Shown: positions 1 through 8,175 of the stretch, in pieces
How positions within the stretch are numbered: the stretch's first letter is position 1
Layout: every line of letters begins with the position of its first letter
Source of the DNA: an uncultured Flavobacteriales bacterium
GTDB lineage: Bacteria; Bacteroidota; Bacteroidia; Flavobacteriales_D; Crocinitomicaceae
Direction of reading: 5' to 3'
Assembly: GCA_937973685.1 (NCBI GenBank)
Contig: CALJKJ010000018.1
Location: 186,001 to 250,000 of the forward strand
Length of the DNA stretch: 64,000 nt
The notes under the pieces: model-generated
Seen by the model: only the letters and a program-made list of their open reading frames with translations
Databases searched by the model: none
What the model was told of the DNA's origin: nothing
Program-made: the position numbers and the translations under genes

Positions 1-449
1 AAATTGAGCGTTGCTCCGATGTGTAAGCGTTCATTGATGTTTTTTGCAGCTGATGCACCGATTATGAAATCACCTGGTGAAAATGTTCCTGTTTCAGTTC
101 CATTGATGTCTGTTCGAGTCATCTTACCGTATGAGATGTACCTGAAATTCAGACTTGAAGTTACGTTTTTAATTGTTTTTCCATATGCCAGGCTCCCAGT
201 TGTCGCACCTCCTGAAAGTATGGATTGGTTGATAGCTCCTTTTCCCATCATTTTAGCATTGATGAGCGCAGGATTTGATAAACCTAGATTGATATCACCA
301 TCCTTAACTGCAATTAAATCACCTCCCAAACCGATTGTTCGAGCTTGGTAAAACGCATTCAAGTTTTGAAAGTTATTCAATCCACCAGTTTGAGCGTATG
401 TAATTATCGCCACAAAACTAAGTGCAAATAGAAGAAAAAGCTTTTTCAT
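1..449 (-). CDS. porQ: Partial gene: PorQ-like T9SS protein (N-terminal part)
   Basis: The reading frame is open on the minus strand from the left edge to an ATG at 449 (another in-frame ATG lies at 458), so only about 149 N-terminal residues are present. It opens with a signal peptide (MKKLFLLFALSFVAIITYAQ). The mature start has an aromatic/Asn-rich stretch, then QARTIGLGGDLIAVKDGD and LGLSNPALIN. This layout resembles the N-terminus of PorQ, an outer-membrane protein of the type IX secretion system ('ALGG', 'D-D', 'NPALL'). The assignment rests on recalled family pattern, not a search. A related FadL/PorV-like barrel is the main alternative. T9SS cargo genes elsewhere in the window make a T9SS component plausible. 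Confidence 0.65.
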   Translation of the reverse strand, partial: MKKLFLLFALSFVAIITYAQTGGLNNFQNLNAFYQARTIGLGGDLIAVKDGDINLGLSNPALINAKMMGKGAINQSILSGGATTGSLAYGKTIKNVTSSLNFRYISYGKMTRTDINGTETGTFSPGDFIIGASAAKNINERLHIGATLN

Positions 450-473
450 GTTCAACATAACGTAAAATTACAA

Positions 474-986
474 TTAGAATTGTTTCGCAGCACTTCTTTT
501 TCCAATTTCGATGGCTTCCATGTTGGTTATTTTGTCGTTATCTATGGTGAATCGAAGCAATGTTCTCATGTGATGGAAGCCTTTGTTGCCACATGCTCCA
601 GGGTTAAGCCACAATAAATTATTGGAACGATCAAATTTCACAAATAAAATATGAGAGTGACCACAAATAAACAATTTTGGTTGGTGTTGTTGAATTAATT
701 CCCTTGCAGGAAGCGATAAATTCCCAGGTCTTCCTCCAATATGCGTCATCACAACGTTGACATTTTCAATAGTAAAAATTTCATGTTCGTTGAATTCCGA
801 TCGGGCTAGTTGATCATCAATATTTCCAAACACAGCTCGAAGAGGCTTGAATTTTTTTAAAGCATCAGTTACTTTCAAATCACCGATATCACCAGCGTGC
901 CAGATTTCATCAACTTCTGAAAAATAATCAAAAACTTGTTGGGGTAAATCGCTGTGGGTATCAGAAAGCAAGCCAATTTTTCGCAT
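474..986 (-). CDS. YfcE/MJ0936-family metallophosphoesterase
   Basis: Small calcineurin-like phosphoesterase of about 170 residues. Metal-binding motifs appear in order: SDTH near the N-terminus (MRKIGLLSDTHSD), HAGDIGD, GNID (in place of GNCD), MTHIGG and CGHSH, followed by NPGACG. The family hydrolyses phosphodiesters, but the physiological substrate is usually unknown. The frame stays open upstream to 1046, but the motif-bearing family start is the ATG at 986; the 20 extra residues are not family-like. The gene sits just upstream of porQ on the same strand with a 24-bp gap, so co-transcription is possible. Confidence 0.85.
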   Translation of the reverse strand: MRKIGLLSDTHSDLPQQVFDYFSEVDEIWHAGDIGDLKVTDALKKFKPLRAVFGNIDDQLARSEFNEHEIFTIENVNVVMTHIGGRPGNLSLPARELIQQHQPKLFICGHSHILFVKFDRSNNLLWLNPGACGNKGFHHMRTLLRFTIDNDKITNMEAIEIGKRSAAKQF

Positions 987-1124
987 TGAAAATATTTTTT
1001 TTGTGCTTTTCAAAACTACAAAAAAGTAATGGAAACACCGATTCAATGTGTCATTTTTACACTAACTTTCAAAAATCAAATCATTAAACTTTCACAAAGC
1101 GCTTTTTTTCTTAGTTGTTCTTGT

Positions 1125-1132
1125 TATATTTG
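1125..1132 (+). promoter_or_regulatory. Bacteroidetes-type -7 element upstream of pdhA
   Basis: TATATTTG matches the TAnnTTTG consensus exactly and lies 29 bp before the pdhA ATG. No clear TTG -33 element sits about 20 bp upstream, where a T-run occurs instead. Confidence 0.55.
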
Positions 1133-1161
1133 TCGGTTAAACTTTCAATTAAACGTTACGT

Positions 1162-2211
1162 ATGGCAACAAAAGATGCATCAAAACCGTCGAGAGCAACA
1201 AATAAAGGGGCTTTGAAAAACGCGCCTAAATTTTCGAAAGAAACCTATATCAAATGGTATAAAGACATGTTGTTGATGCGCCGTTTTGAAGAAAAAGCGG
1301 GTCAATTGTACATCCAACAAAAATTTGGTGGATTTTGTCACCTTTACATAGGACAAGAGGCTGTTGTAGCTGGAACAGTGAGTGCATCGCGCCCAACTGA
1401 TTCGCACATGACTGCATACCGTGATCATGCGCATCCAATCGGATTAGGAACAGATGTTCGTGTTTTGATGGCTGAATTGTACGGACGTACGACTGGTTGC
1501 TCAAAAGGAAAAGGCGGTTCCATGCACTTTTTTGATAAATCACGTAATTTTATGGGTGGACACGGTATTGTTGGAGCTCAAATTCCAATGGGAACAGGTG
1601 TTGCTTTTGCAGAACAATACAAAGGAACTGACAATGTAGTTTTTGTTTCAATGGGAGATGGTGCTGTTCGTCAAGGAGCGTTGCACGAGACATTTAACAT
1701 GGCCATGAACTGGAAATTACCAGTGATTTACATCATAGAAAATAACAATTACGCAATGGGTACTTCGGTAGAACGTACAACAAACGTAACTGATTTATCA
1801 AAAATTGGACTTTCGTATGAAATGCCTTCAAAATCTGTTGATGGAATGTCTCCAGAGGCTGTGCACGAAGCTGTTGAAGAAGCAGTTGCTCGTGCAAGAA
1901 GAGGTGATGGTCCGTCTTTATTAGATATTAGAACATACCGTTACAAAGGTCACTCGATGTCTGATCCTCAAAAATACCGTTCGAAAGAAGAAGTTTCAGA
2001 ATGGATGGAACAAGATCCAATTGAACATTGTTTATCAATGATTCAAAAAAACAAATGGCTGACTGACAAAGAAATTGAAGAAATAAACAATTGGGTAAAA
2101 AATGAAGTAGAAGAAGCAGTGACATTTGCTGAAAACTCTCCATATCCTGAGGCAGATGATTTATACGATGATATTTATCAAGAGCCAAATTACCCTTACA
2201 TTATTGAATAA
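1162..2211 (+). CDS. pdhA: Pyruvate dehydrogenase E1 component, alpha subunit
   Basis: Thiamine-diphosphate enzyme that, with E1-beta, decarboxylates pyruvate and acetylates the lipoyl group of E2. The 349 residues show the E1-alpha pattern: RRFEEKAGQLY near 41, GGKGGSMH-type loop (KGKGGSMHFF, about 116-124), and the ThDP/Mg motif GDGAVRQGALHE at 165 ending with ENNNYAMGT near 193-201. The phosphorylation-loop equivalent YRYKGHSMSDP lies near 262-272. About 25 Lys/Ala-rich residues precede the conserved start. It is followed after 27 bp by E2. E1-beta is not encoded in this window, so that gene must lie elsewhere, which is common in flavobacteria. Confidence 0.95.
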   Translation: MATKDASKPSRATNKGALKNAPKFSKETYIKWYKDMLLMRRFEEKAGQLYIQQKFGGFCHLYIGQEAVVAGTVSASRPTDSHMTAYRDHAHPIGLGTDVRVLMAELYGRTTGCSKGKGGSMHFFDKSRNFMGGHGIVGAQIPMGTGVAFAEQYKGTDNVVFVSMGDGAVRQGALHETFNMAMNWKLPVIYIIENNNYAMGTSVERTTNVTDLSKIGLSYEMPSKSVDGMSPEAVHEAVEEAVARARRGDGPSLLDIRTYRYKGHSMSDPQKYRSKEEVSEWMEQDPIEHCLSMIQKNKWLTDKEIEEINNWVKNEVEEAVTFAENSPYPEADDLYDDIYQEPNYPYIIE

Positions 2212-2238
2212 TTTACAAACGAATTAATCCTCGAAAGC

Positions 2239-3501
2239 ATGGCTGAGATAGTATATATGCCAAAATTAAGTGATACCATGACTGAAGGAGTGGTAGCAGA
2301 ATGGCACAAGAAAGTAGGTGATACTGTGAAATCAGGTGAATTATTAGCTGAAATTGAAACAGATAAAGCTACAATGGAATTTGAATCGTTCTACGACGGT
2401 GTATTGTTACACATTGGTGTAGAGAAAGGTCAAACTGTTCCAGTAAACGCATTATTAGCAATTATTGGTAATGCAGGTGAAGATGTTCAAGCTCTTATTG
2501 CTCAAGCAGGTTCAAGTGCTCCTGCCGAAGCTCCAAAAGCTGAAGTTGTAACACCAGCACCAGCTTTAACTCCAGCGCCAACTCCTGTTGCTGCTGCACC
2601 TGTTTCAACACCAAGTGCTCCGGTTACTGTTTCTAACACTTCTGCAACCGGTCGTATTTTAGCATCACCTTTAGCGAAGAAATTAGCGGAAGAAAAAGGT
2701 GTTGATTTAGCATTCATTGCTGGTACAGGCGAAGGTGGACGCATCACGAAACGCGATGTTGACCATTATGTTCCTTACAATGCTCCAGCTCGAACGGCAA
2801 CTCCTGTAACTGTTGGTGTTGAATCGTTTACCGATGAGCCTATTTCTCAAATGAGAAAAACAATCGCTCGTCGTTTAGCTGAGTCTAAATTTACTGCTCC
2901 ACATTTCTATTTAACGATTTCAATCGATATGGATAATGCAATTGCAGCGCGTAAATCGATGAACAGCGAAGAAGGTGTTAAAGTTTCTTTCAATGACATG
3001 GTTGTGAAAGCTGTTGCAATGGCATTACGCAAACACCCAACAGTAAACTCTTCTTGGTTAGGCGATGTGATTCGTACAAACCATCATGTTAATATTGGTG
3101 TTGCAGTAGCAGTTGAAGATGGATTGTTAGTTCCTGTTGTTCGTTTTGCAGACAACAAAGGATTAATGGAAATCGGTAACGAAGTAAGAACATTTGCTCA
3201 AAAAGCAAAAGATAAAAAATTACAACCTGCTGATTGGGAAGGTAATACATTCACAATCTCGAATTTAGGTATGTTTGGTATCGAACAATTCACTGCAATT
3301 GTAAATCCACCAGATAGCTGTATTATGGCTGTTGGTGGAATTTCACAAGTACCAGTAGTTAAAAACGGTCAAGTAGTTCCAGGAAACGTAATGAAAGTAA
3401 CGCTTTCATGTGACCACAGAGTGGTTGACGGAGCTTCTGGATCAGCGTTTTTACAGACGTTCAAACAATACATGGAGAATCCAGTTACGATGTTAGTTTA
3501 A
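2239..3501 (+). CDS. pdhC: Pyruvate dehydrogenase E2, dihydrolipoamide acetyltransferase
   Basis: Core subunit that transfers the acetyl group from lipoyl-lysine to CoA. Domains in order: one lipoyl domain (1-80) with the modified lysine K43 in ETDKATMEF; an Ala/Pro/Thr-rich flexible linker (about 90-136); a peripheral-subunit-binding domain (139-176, RILASPLAKKLAEEKGVDL); and the catalytic domain, with active-site DHRVVDGA (His393) close to the C-terminus. At 420 residues it is a short single-lipoyl E2, where many bacterial E2s carry two or three. It forms a two-gene unit with pdhA and is followed by a strong hairpin terminator. Confidence 0.95.
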   Translation: MAEIVYMPKLSDTMTEGVVAEWHKKVGDTVKSGELLAEIETDKATMEFESFYDGVLLHIGVEKGQTVPVNALLAIIGNAGEDVQALIAQAGSSAPAEAPKAEVVTPAPALTPAPTPVAAAPVSTPSAPVTVSNTSATGRILASPLAKKLAEEKGVDLAFIAGTGEGGRITKRDVDHYVPYNAPARTATPVTVGVESFTDEPISQMRKTIARRLAESKFTAPHFYLTISIDMDNAIAARKSMNSEEGVKVSFNDMVVKAVAMALRKHPTVNSSWLGDVIRTNHHVNIGVAVAVEDGLLVPVVRFADNKGLMEIGNEVRTFAQKAKDKKLQPADWEGNTFTISNLGMFGIEQFTAIVNPPDSCIMAVGGISQVPVVKNGQVVPGNVMKVTLSCDHRVVDGASGSAFLQTFKQYMENPVTMLV

Positions 3502-3523
3502 TAGCAATATCAACAAATTATTC

Positions 3524-3551
3524 AAAAAGGAGAACGTGTGTTCTCCTTTTT
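3524..3551 (+). terminator. Rho-independent terminator after pdhC
   Basis: A 12-bp perfect stem (AAAAAGGAGAAC and its complement) with loop GTGT (3536-3539) runs into a T-tract ending at 3554. Confidence 0.9.
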
Positions 3552-3666
3552 TTTGTCCTAATAATCAGCCTTGTAGCTGATTTTGAAAATAAATAATGAA
3601 ATTAATTCAAAATAAACACCTCATATTCAATTAATTGTTTCATCTTTGCTGAATTAATAGAATATT

Positions 3667-3858
3667 ATGAATAAAGGAATTGTAAAGTTCTTCAATGAGA
3701 CAAAAGGTTTTGGGTTCATTAAAGAAGAAGAGTCAAACAAAGAGTATTTTGTACACGTAAGTGGCTTAGTTGACCAAGTTAAAGAAAACGACGAGGTTAC
3801 GTTTGAACTAGAAGAAGGAAGAAAAGGATTGATGGCAATAAATGTAAAACAAGCATAG
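3667..3858 (+). CDS. Cold-shock domain protein (CspA family)
   Basis: A 63-residue single-domain OB-fold protein that binds single-stranded RNA and DNA. RNP1 is KGFGFI (13-18) and RNP2 is YFVHV (27-31). The N-terminus MNKGIVKFFNETKGFGFI is typical of the family. It is monocistronic, with terminators upstream (3524-3551) and downstream (3880-3901). The roughly 110-bp leader after the pdhC terminator shows no perfect TAnnTTTG element; CATCTTTG just before the gene matches 7 of 8. The acidic insert EEESNKEY before RNP2 is common in Bacteroidetes members. Cold induction cannot be told from sequence. Confidence 0.93.
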   Translation: MNKGIVKFFNETKGFGFIKEEESNKEYFVHVSGLVDQVKENDEVTFELEEGRKGLMAINVKQA

Positions 3859-3879
3859 TCAAACATTTAAGTTCTTGAA

Positions 3880-3901
3880 AACCTCGAAGTAATTCGAGGT
3901 T
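3880..3901 (+). terminator. Terminator after the cold-shock gene
   Basis: Stem AACCTCGAA (3880-3888) pairs with TTCGAGGTT (3893-3901), loop GTAA, followed by a T8 run. It also lies just past the stop of the opposing PaaY-type gene, but the T-run polarity favours the plus strand. Confidence 0.85.
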
Positions 3902-3910
3902 TTTTTTTGC

Positions 3911-4510
3911 CTATTTATTTTTAATTGCTTCCCAAGTAGCCAGCAATGTTTCTTGTGTAGGACGATTTACTTCTTCTTCCCGCAAAGGTTCGCAAGCAAT
4001 TAAACTATCGTGACATTCTTTAGGTAATTGTTGGTAAAGCGCCGTTCCTTTTGTTTTCCATGCCAACATGTCATCAGAAACTTCTTTGATAGCTTTTGCA
4101 GGATTTCCAACGATCAAACTGCGTTTTGGAAAAGTAGTTTTAGCACCAACAAAACTCAATGCACCTACAATGGACTCGTCTTCAATGATTACTTCGTCCA
4201 TTATTACAGCATTCATGCCAATCAAACAGTTTTCTCCTATTGTTGCACCGTGAATAATTGCGCCATGGCCTATGTGTGCACCTTTTTTTAGGGTTACAGT
4301 CGCTCCAGGGAAAATATGAATGGTGCAGTTCTCTTGCACATTACAACCATCTTCAATGATTATTTTTCCCCAATCGCCGCGAATAGCTGCGCCAGGACCA
4401 ATGTAAACATCTTCACCAATGATTACGTTACCAGTGACTGCAGCCTGAGGATGAACAAAACTTGAAGCTTTAATAACAGGAATAAATCCATTAAATGCGT
4501 ATATTGCCAT
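3911..4510 (-). CDS. paaY: PaaY-type hexapeptide-repeat protein (gamma-carbonic anhydrase-like fold)
   Basis: 199 residues, most forming a left-handed beta-helix of hexapeptide repeats (IGEDVYIGPGAAIRGDWGK, IGHGAIIHGATIGENCLIG). The His-containing strands (TIHIF, HIGHG, IIHG) match the metal ligands of gamma-carbonic anhydrase-like trimers. The C-terminal helix with a WKTKGTALYQQLP segment is the feature separating PaaY from shorter YrdA-type homologues. Known PaaY proteins are thioesterases that protect the phenylacetate pathway. No phenylacetate genes lie next to it, and the only candidate partner is the thiolase at 11062, so a general hexapeptide thioesterase or carbonic-anhydrase-like role is equally possible. 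Confidence 0.8.
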   Translation of the reverse strand: MAIYAFNGFIPVIKASSFVHPQAAVTGNVIIGEDVYIGPGAAIRGDWGKIIIEDGCNVQENCTIHIFPGATVTLKKGAHIGHGAIIHGATIGENCLIGMNAVIMDEVIIEDESIVGALSFVGAKTTFPKRSLIVGNPAKAIKEVSDDMLAWKTKGTALYQQLPKECHDSLIACEPLREEEVNRPTQETLLATWEAIKNK

Positions 4511-4525
4511 ACATTTGTTTTTTTA

Positions 4526-4533
4526 CAAAAATA
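4526..4533 (-). promoter_or_regulatory. -7 element of the PaaY-type gene
   Basis: On the minus strand it reads TATTTTTG, a perfect TAnnTTTG, ending 15 bases before the ATG at 4510. It lies in the 39-bp gap between this gene and the divergent tag gene. Confidence 0.5.
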
Positions 4534-4549
4534 GTCAAACCAAATTGAA

Positions 4550-5062
4550 ATGAATTATTGCGAATTTGCAGCCTTACAAGATGAAAACAATGTACACCGC
4601 GTATATCATGATGTACATTATGGCACTCCATTAAACGACGATAATGAACTCTTTGGTCGTTTGCTATTAGAAATTAACCAAGCAGGTTTATCTTGGTCGA
4701 CTATTTTGAAAAAAGAAAATAACTTTAGAGTTGCATTTGATAATTTTGAAATTCAAAAAATCGCTCAATACAACGAACTAAAATTCGATGAATTGATGAA
4801 CAATAGTGGTATCATTCGCAATCGATTAAAAATTAATGCAGCGATTTTTAATGCGCAAAAAGTAATAGAAATACAAAAAGAATTTGGTACTTTTAAGAAT
4901 TGGTTAGACCTTCAAGGTGAACTTTCTAAAGAGGAATGGGTAAAAATTTTCAAAAAGAGGTTTAAATTTGTCGGAGGAGAAATTGTAAATGAATTTTTGA
5001 TGAGTTTAAACTACCTTCCAGGAGCACATCACAAAGGCTGTTTCAGATACAACGAATTTTAA
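4550..5062 (+). CDS. tag: DNA-3-methyladenine glycosylase I
   Basis: Base-excision repair enzyme that removes 3-methyladenine from alkylated DNA. The 170 residues carry the family zinc ligands: Cys4, His20 in VYHDVHYG, and a C-terminal His/Cys pair in PGAHHKGCFRY (H160 or H161, C164). The QAGLSWSTILKKENNFR segment corresponds to the highly conserved QAGLSW-TVLKKRE region. Length is slightly below the usual 185-190 residues and the C-terminus ends soon after the last zinc ligand. The gene starts 39 bp from the divergent PaaY-type gene; the next gene downstream is 10 bp away. Confidence 0.92.
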   Translation: MNYCEFAALQDENNVHRVYHDVHYGTPLNDDNELFGRLLLEINQAGLSWSTILKKENNFRVAFDNFEIQKIAQYNELKFDELMNNSGIIRNRLKINAAIFNAQKVIEIQKEFGTFKNWLDLQGELSKEEWVKIFKKRFKFVGGEIVNEFLMSLNYLPGAHHKGCFRYNEF

Positions 5063-5072
5063 AATTAAATAA

Positions 5073-5732
5073 ATGAAATTTATAGGTTTAATAATCGTTT
5101 TGTTAGTTAATTATAATACGTTTTCTCAAACGGGCATTTCCGTTGGTGGGTCTTTAATAAGTGGTTTTGGAAGTCACAAAAATTTACCAGGAATTAATTT
5201 AGGAATTGAAATACCTAGTGATAATGAGACATCGTTATTTATCCGAGCTTCTTTCACCACGCGATCAACTTATTCAGAGTCTGTTTTGTTTCAGGCAATT
5301 GATCCCTTGACTTCTCCTGTTGTAAAAAGTGGTGTTTGCGATTTCAAAAATGGGATGTTTAACCTAGAAGGTGGAACACGCCATTATTTAGGAGAGGGAT
5401 ACGATTCAGGTTTGGCTTTGTATGGAGGTTACATTGTCATGTTGAATACAAATGGCGTAGTGCGTAAGGAAGCAACAGGAGTTGATGAAACGAAATATGA
5501 ATTTGTTAATTCTTTAGGAGAACCTTATCCAAAAAAAGGTAGTATAGTTTCTTTAAATATTGGCTTAAATGCTGGATTTAAGAAACATTTTGGAGTAGGA
5601 ATGGTGTTTTTTGATGTAACGGCAGCATATTCAATTTTAGGTTTGTCATCCAACAATTTAGCGAATGAATATGGAACTTATTCACCGCTTATTTTTGCTT
5701 TCAATCTCGGATTTAGACGCGATTTGTATTAA
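5073..5732 (+). CDS. Exported protein of unknown function, possible small outer-membrane barrel
   Basis: 219 residues with an N-terminal signal peptide (MKFIGLIIVLLVNYNTFSQ). The rest is Gly-rich with alternating hydrophobic segments and an aromatic C-terminus (PLIFAFNLGFRRDLY), as in small outer-membrane beta-barrels of Bacteroidetes. I do not recognise a named family. It follows tag by 10 bp on the same strand and overlaps the opposing kinase gene's stop codon by a few bases. Function unknown; membrane location is inference from composition. Confidence 0.6.
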   Translation: MKFIGLIIVLLVNYNTFSQTGISVGGSLISGFGSHKNLPGINLGIEIPSDNETSLFIRASFTTRSTYSESVLFQAIDPLTSPVVKSGVCDFKNGMFNLEGGTRHYLGEGYDSGLALYGGYIVMLNTNGVVRKEATGVDETKYEFVNSLGEPYPKKGSIVSLNIGLNAGFKKHFGVGMVFFDVTAAYSILGLSSNNLANEYGTYSPLIFAFNLGFRRDLY

Positions 5733-6613
5733 AATTGCCACCATTTTCGGTGTATACTTTCATTCCATGCGTTATTAAAATCAGTTAAATCTTGGTAACG
5801 TTCTTTTTTGCCTTCGTTTAACCGTTTTATCATTTCTGTTTCAGATAAATGATTGGGTGGAATTTCAAACGAATACTTTGCACACAATTTTGCTAATATT
5901 TCGTGTTGTTTTTTTGGAATTAATGAACTTTCAGGTAAGGGGTGATTGATTTGTAAATTGGTGAAAATCGAAGGATTCGAATGGTACAACGGAAGTTTAC
6001 CTGTTAAACAGTGCCAGATTGTTATTCCTAAACTAAAATAGTCACTTGTTTTATCACAGCAATGTAATTGATTTAAAACCAGTTCTGGTGCTGCATATCC
6101 CAACGGGAAAAGAGTTTTGCGTGTTTCGAATTGATCCATTCGAATCGCCATACCAAAGTCAATCAAAGCTACACGATACGTATTTTCCAATTTAGCAACT
6201 AAGATGTTACTTGGTTTGATATCCAAATGAAGTATTTTCTGTTTATGGATGTTACCTAATAAATCAGCTATTAGGGGCAAAAGTTGACCAAGTACAGTTC
6301 TTCGTTTTCGTGGTGTTAAATCAGAAAGAAATTCGTTTAATGGAATGCCTGCTTCGTATTTTTTGACAACTTGTATACTGTTTTCATCTTCAAAAAAGTC
6401 ACAAATAACTGGTAGACCTTCTTTTTGAAATGAAAAGCTAGCTTCAGACCTAAGTCGATCTTGCTCCAACGTGTTGTGCTGATTTTTCATTACTTGTTTT
6501 AAGACTAATCGCTCTTTTGTGCTACTATCTTCGCACGTATATACTTCCGAAAATTTTCGCTTTTTTTGATTGGACAACGAAGCAAGGATTGTATATTTTT
6601 CTTTGAAAGTCAT
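5729..6613 (-). CDS. Serine/threonine protein kinase-like protein
   Basis: Eukaryote-like kinase domain filling the whole 294-residue protein. Visible motifs: candidate VAIK lysine K39 (LVLKQV), catalytic loop HLDIKPSN (129-136, with D131 and N136), DFG at 152-154, and APE at 175-177 preceded by a short activation segment. The glycine-rich P-loop is degenerate: the ASLSNQKKRKFSEVY region has no GxGxxG. No transmembrane, PASTA or sensor domain follows, so it would be a soluble cytoplasmic kinase. The catalytic residues are intact, so activity is plausible; substrates are unknown. It converges on the small exported protein and stands alone. Confidence 0.85.
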   Translation of the reverse strand: MTFKEKYTILASLSNQKKRKFSEVYTCEDSSTKERLVLKQVMKNQHNTLEQDRLRSEASFSFQKEGLPVICDFFEDENSIQVVKKYEAGIPLNEFLSDLTPRKRRTVLGQLLPLIADLLGNIHKQKILHLDIKPSNILVAKLENTYRVALIDFGMAIRMDQFETRKTLFPLGYAAPELVLNQLHCCDKTSDYFSLGITIWHCLTGKLPLYHSNPSIFTNLQINHPLPESSLIPKKQHEILAKLCAKYSFEIPPNHLSETEMIKRLNEGKKERYQDLTDFNNAWNESIHRKWWQF

Positions 6614-6729
6614 GAAGAATCTTTTCTTTTCCTAAAAGTATCAAAAAATGAAGAACGAAAAGTAGAAATGTGCTATTGATATTTTTTTTGAAAAGAATCG
6701 TTAATATCGTTCAAATTCATAAAAAACCT

Positions 6730-6750
6730 ATCAAATAACATCAATTTGAT
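6730..6750. repeat. Inverted repeat abutting the promoter of the 85-aa gene
   Basis: ATCAAAT (6730-6736) and ATTTGAT (6744-6750) form a perfect 7-bp inverted repeat with a 7-base spacer, ending one base before the -7 element at 6751. The placement would suit an operator, but the AT-rich context makes chance possible. Confidence 0.35.
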
Positions 6751-6758
6751 TATTTTTG
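6751..6758 (+). promoter_or_regulatory. -7 element of the 85-aa / OmpH-like / DUF4924 cluster
   Basis: TATTTTTG is a perfect TAnnTTTG, ending 15 bases before the ATG at 6774. A TTG inside it can be read as an in-frame start at 6756, which the promoter position argues against. Confidence 0.5.
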
Positions 6759-6773
6759 TTTCTTTATCAAATT

Positions 6774-7031
6774 ATGCGCGTAGTAGCTGATATTCCTCAT
6801 GCAAGGTACAAGATTCAAATATTCTCGTACAATGCTAAATACCTTGTTAAAATCGAACTTGGACAGTTTGAACAAGTATTTAAAATTAATGAAGCAGATG
6901 TGTTAGGATTGGAGGACGTGAAACGCATGGTTACGGATGAATTATTAAAAAACAGCTTGGACAGGTTTTTGTCCATGCGAACAGATTGGGAACAAGCATT
7001 TAAATTAAAAGATAACAATGAAGCTAATTAA
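6774..7031 (+). CDS. Small conserved-type protein of unknown function
   Basis: 85 residues starting at the ATG MRVVADIPHARYKIQIFSYN. No signal peptide or membrane segment. It is predicted to have beta-strands in the first half (YKIQIFSYNAKYLVKIEL) and a helix in the second. I believe similar short proteins occur widely in Flavobacteriales but recall no assigned function. The last 14 bases overlap the start of the OmpH-like gene, indicating translational coupling. The ATG at 6774 is preferred over the upstream TTG, which lies within the -7 element. Confidence 0.7.
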   Translation: MRVVADIPHARYKIQIFSYNAKYLVKIELGQFEQVFKINEADVLGLEDVKRMVTDELLKNSLDRFLSMRTDWEQAFKLKDNNEAN

Positions 7032-7620
7032 TTACCTTGGTTTGAGCATTGCACTTGCAACAGTTGCATGTTCTGGAAATGAAAAGAAAGAAGTGAAACA
7101 GGAAACTGCTCCATCAGTTCCTACTGTAGCAACTAACGGTTTAAAAATCGCTTATTATTACACGGACAGTTTGAAAAAACAATTCACGTTCTTTAAAAAA
7201 GAAGACGATCGTTTGACGGCAAAAGGGAAAGCGTTTGAAAGTCAATTGATGGCACGTCAAAAAGCACTTGATGGATTGAAAATGCGTTTCCAAGAACGTT
7301 ATCAAGCTGGAACAGCGTCTGCAGAGGAAATGATGAATTTGGAAAATGAAATCAAACGCAAAGAACAACAATTCATGACGTTTCAACAAACACAAGGTGC
7401 TGCCTTGGAAACAGAAACAAATGAATCGTTGGAGTCTTTAACGAAAAAAATTGAAGCAGCTGGAAAAAAATACTGTGAAAAATACGGTATCGATTTGTTG
7501 TTAATTCATGGTCAAGGAGGTCAAATCAATTTCATCAATAAAAAAATGGATGTTACGCGTTCTTTTATTGATTACCTCAACTACGAACAACAACAGTTAG
7601 AAAAAGATATGGGGAAATAA
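7018..7620 (+). CDS. OmpH/Skp-like lipoprotein
   Basis: Predicted periplasmic chaperone-like protein. The N-terminus MKLINYLGLSIALATVACSGNEKK has a signal peptide with a lipobox ending at Cys18. The mature part begins with a short beta-strand (LKIAYYYTDSL), then a long charged coiled coil (about 60-150) rich in Lys, Glu and Gln, as in Skp/OmpH. The C-terminal strand region (YGIDLLLIHGQGGQINFIN) matches the body domain that drives Skp trimerisation. Skp itself is soluble; the lipid anchor is a common Bacteroidetes variation. It is coupled to the upstream 85-aa gene and followed after 3 bp by the DUF4924 gene. Confidence 0.8.
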   Translation: MKLINYLGLSIALATVACSGNEKKEVKQETAPSVPTVATNGLKIAYYYTDSLKKQFTFFKKEDDRLTAKGKAFESQLMARQKALDGLKMRFQERYQAGTASAEEMMNLENEIKRKEQQFMTFQQTQGAALETETNESLESLTKKIEAAGKKYCEKYGIDLLLIHGQGGQINFINKKMDVTRSFIDYLNYEQQQLEKDMGK

Positions 7621-7623
7621 CCA

Positions 7624-8175
7624 ATGTTGATAGCTCAAAAAAAATTACACGAAAATATCGCTGAATACATCTTGTACATGTATCAGATTGAAGATGTTAT
7701 TCGTTCGTATCAATTCAATTTGGACAATATAATTACACATTTTGTTCGTCCTCAATTACCAGACGCATCGTTTGTGGCACAGTACGAACAATGGTATGCA
7801 GACTTGATTCGTGAAATGAAAGTAGAACGGATCACTGAAGCAGGGCATTTGTCGCGCTTACAAGAAGTAATGGTCGAGTTGTCTTTTTTACATAATTCGC
7901 TATTAACAGTGATGAATGACGAAAAATACAAGCGCTTGTTTGAAACGGCAACTCCTTTTTTAACCGATTTCATGGATCATTCCAATTTAAAGGATAAAAA
8001 CCATGTGGAAGTTTGTTTTCATGGTTTGTACATGAAATTATTATTGCGTTTGCAGAAAAAAGAAATCAGTGCAGCGACAGAAGAGGCATTTGATGCGATG
8101 CGTATTTTAATTGCTTACTTATCAAGAGCGTATCACCAAATGAAAAATGGTGAAGGAACTTACTGGAACAATTAA
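7624..8175 (+). CDS. DUF4924-family protein
   Basis: 183 residues, mostly helical, without signal peptide. The opening IAQKKLHENIAEYILYMYQIEDVIRSY and the stretch ending SRAYHQMKNGEGTYWNN fit DUF4924, a Bacteroidetes-specific family without known function. It is the third gene of the cluster beginning at 6774, only 3 bp after the OmpH-like gene. The stop overlaps the stop region of the convergent GlcD-type gene (8172). A cytoplasmic role linked to envelope assembly could be guessed only from its neighbours. Confidence 0.75.
   Translation: MLIAQKKLHENIAEYILYMYQIEDVIRSYQFNLDNIITHFVRPQLPDASFVAQYEQWYADLIREMKVERITEAGHLSRLQEVMVELSFLHNSLLTVMNDEKYKRLFETATPFLTDFMDHSNLKDKNHVEVCFHGLYMKLLLRLQKKEISAATEEAFDAMRILIAYLSRAYHQMKNGEGTYWNN

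Noticed and set aside
4..351. Plus-strand open frame of 115 codons at the left edge
   Set aside because: It is the antisense shadow of the partial porQ gene, which has a signal peptide and family-like motifs on the minus strand.
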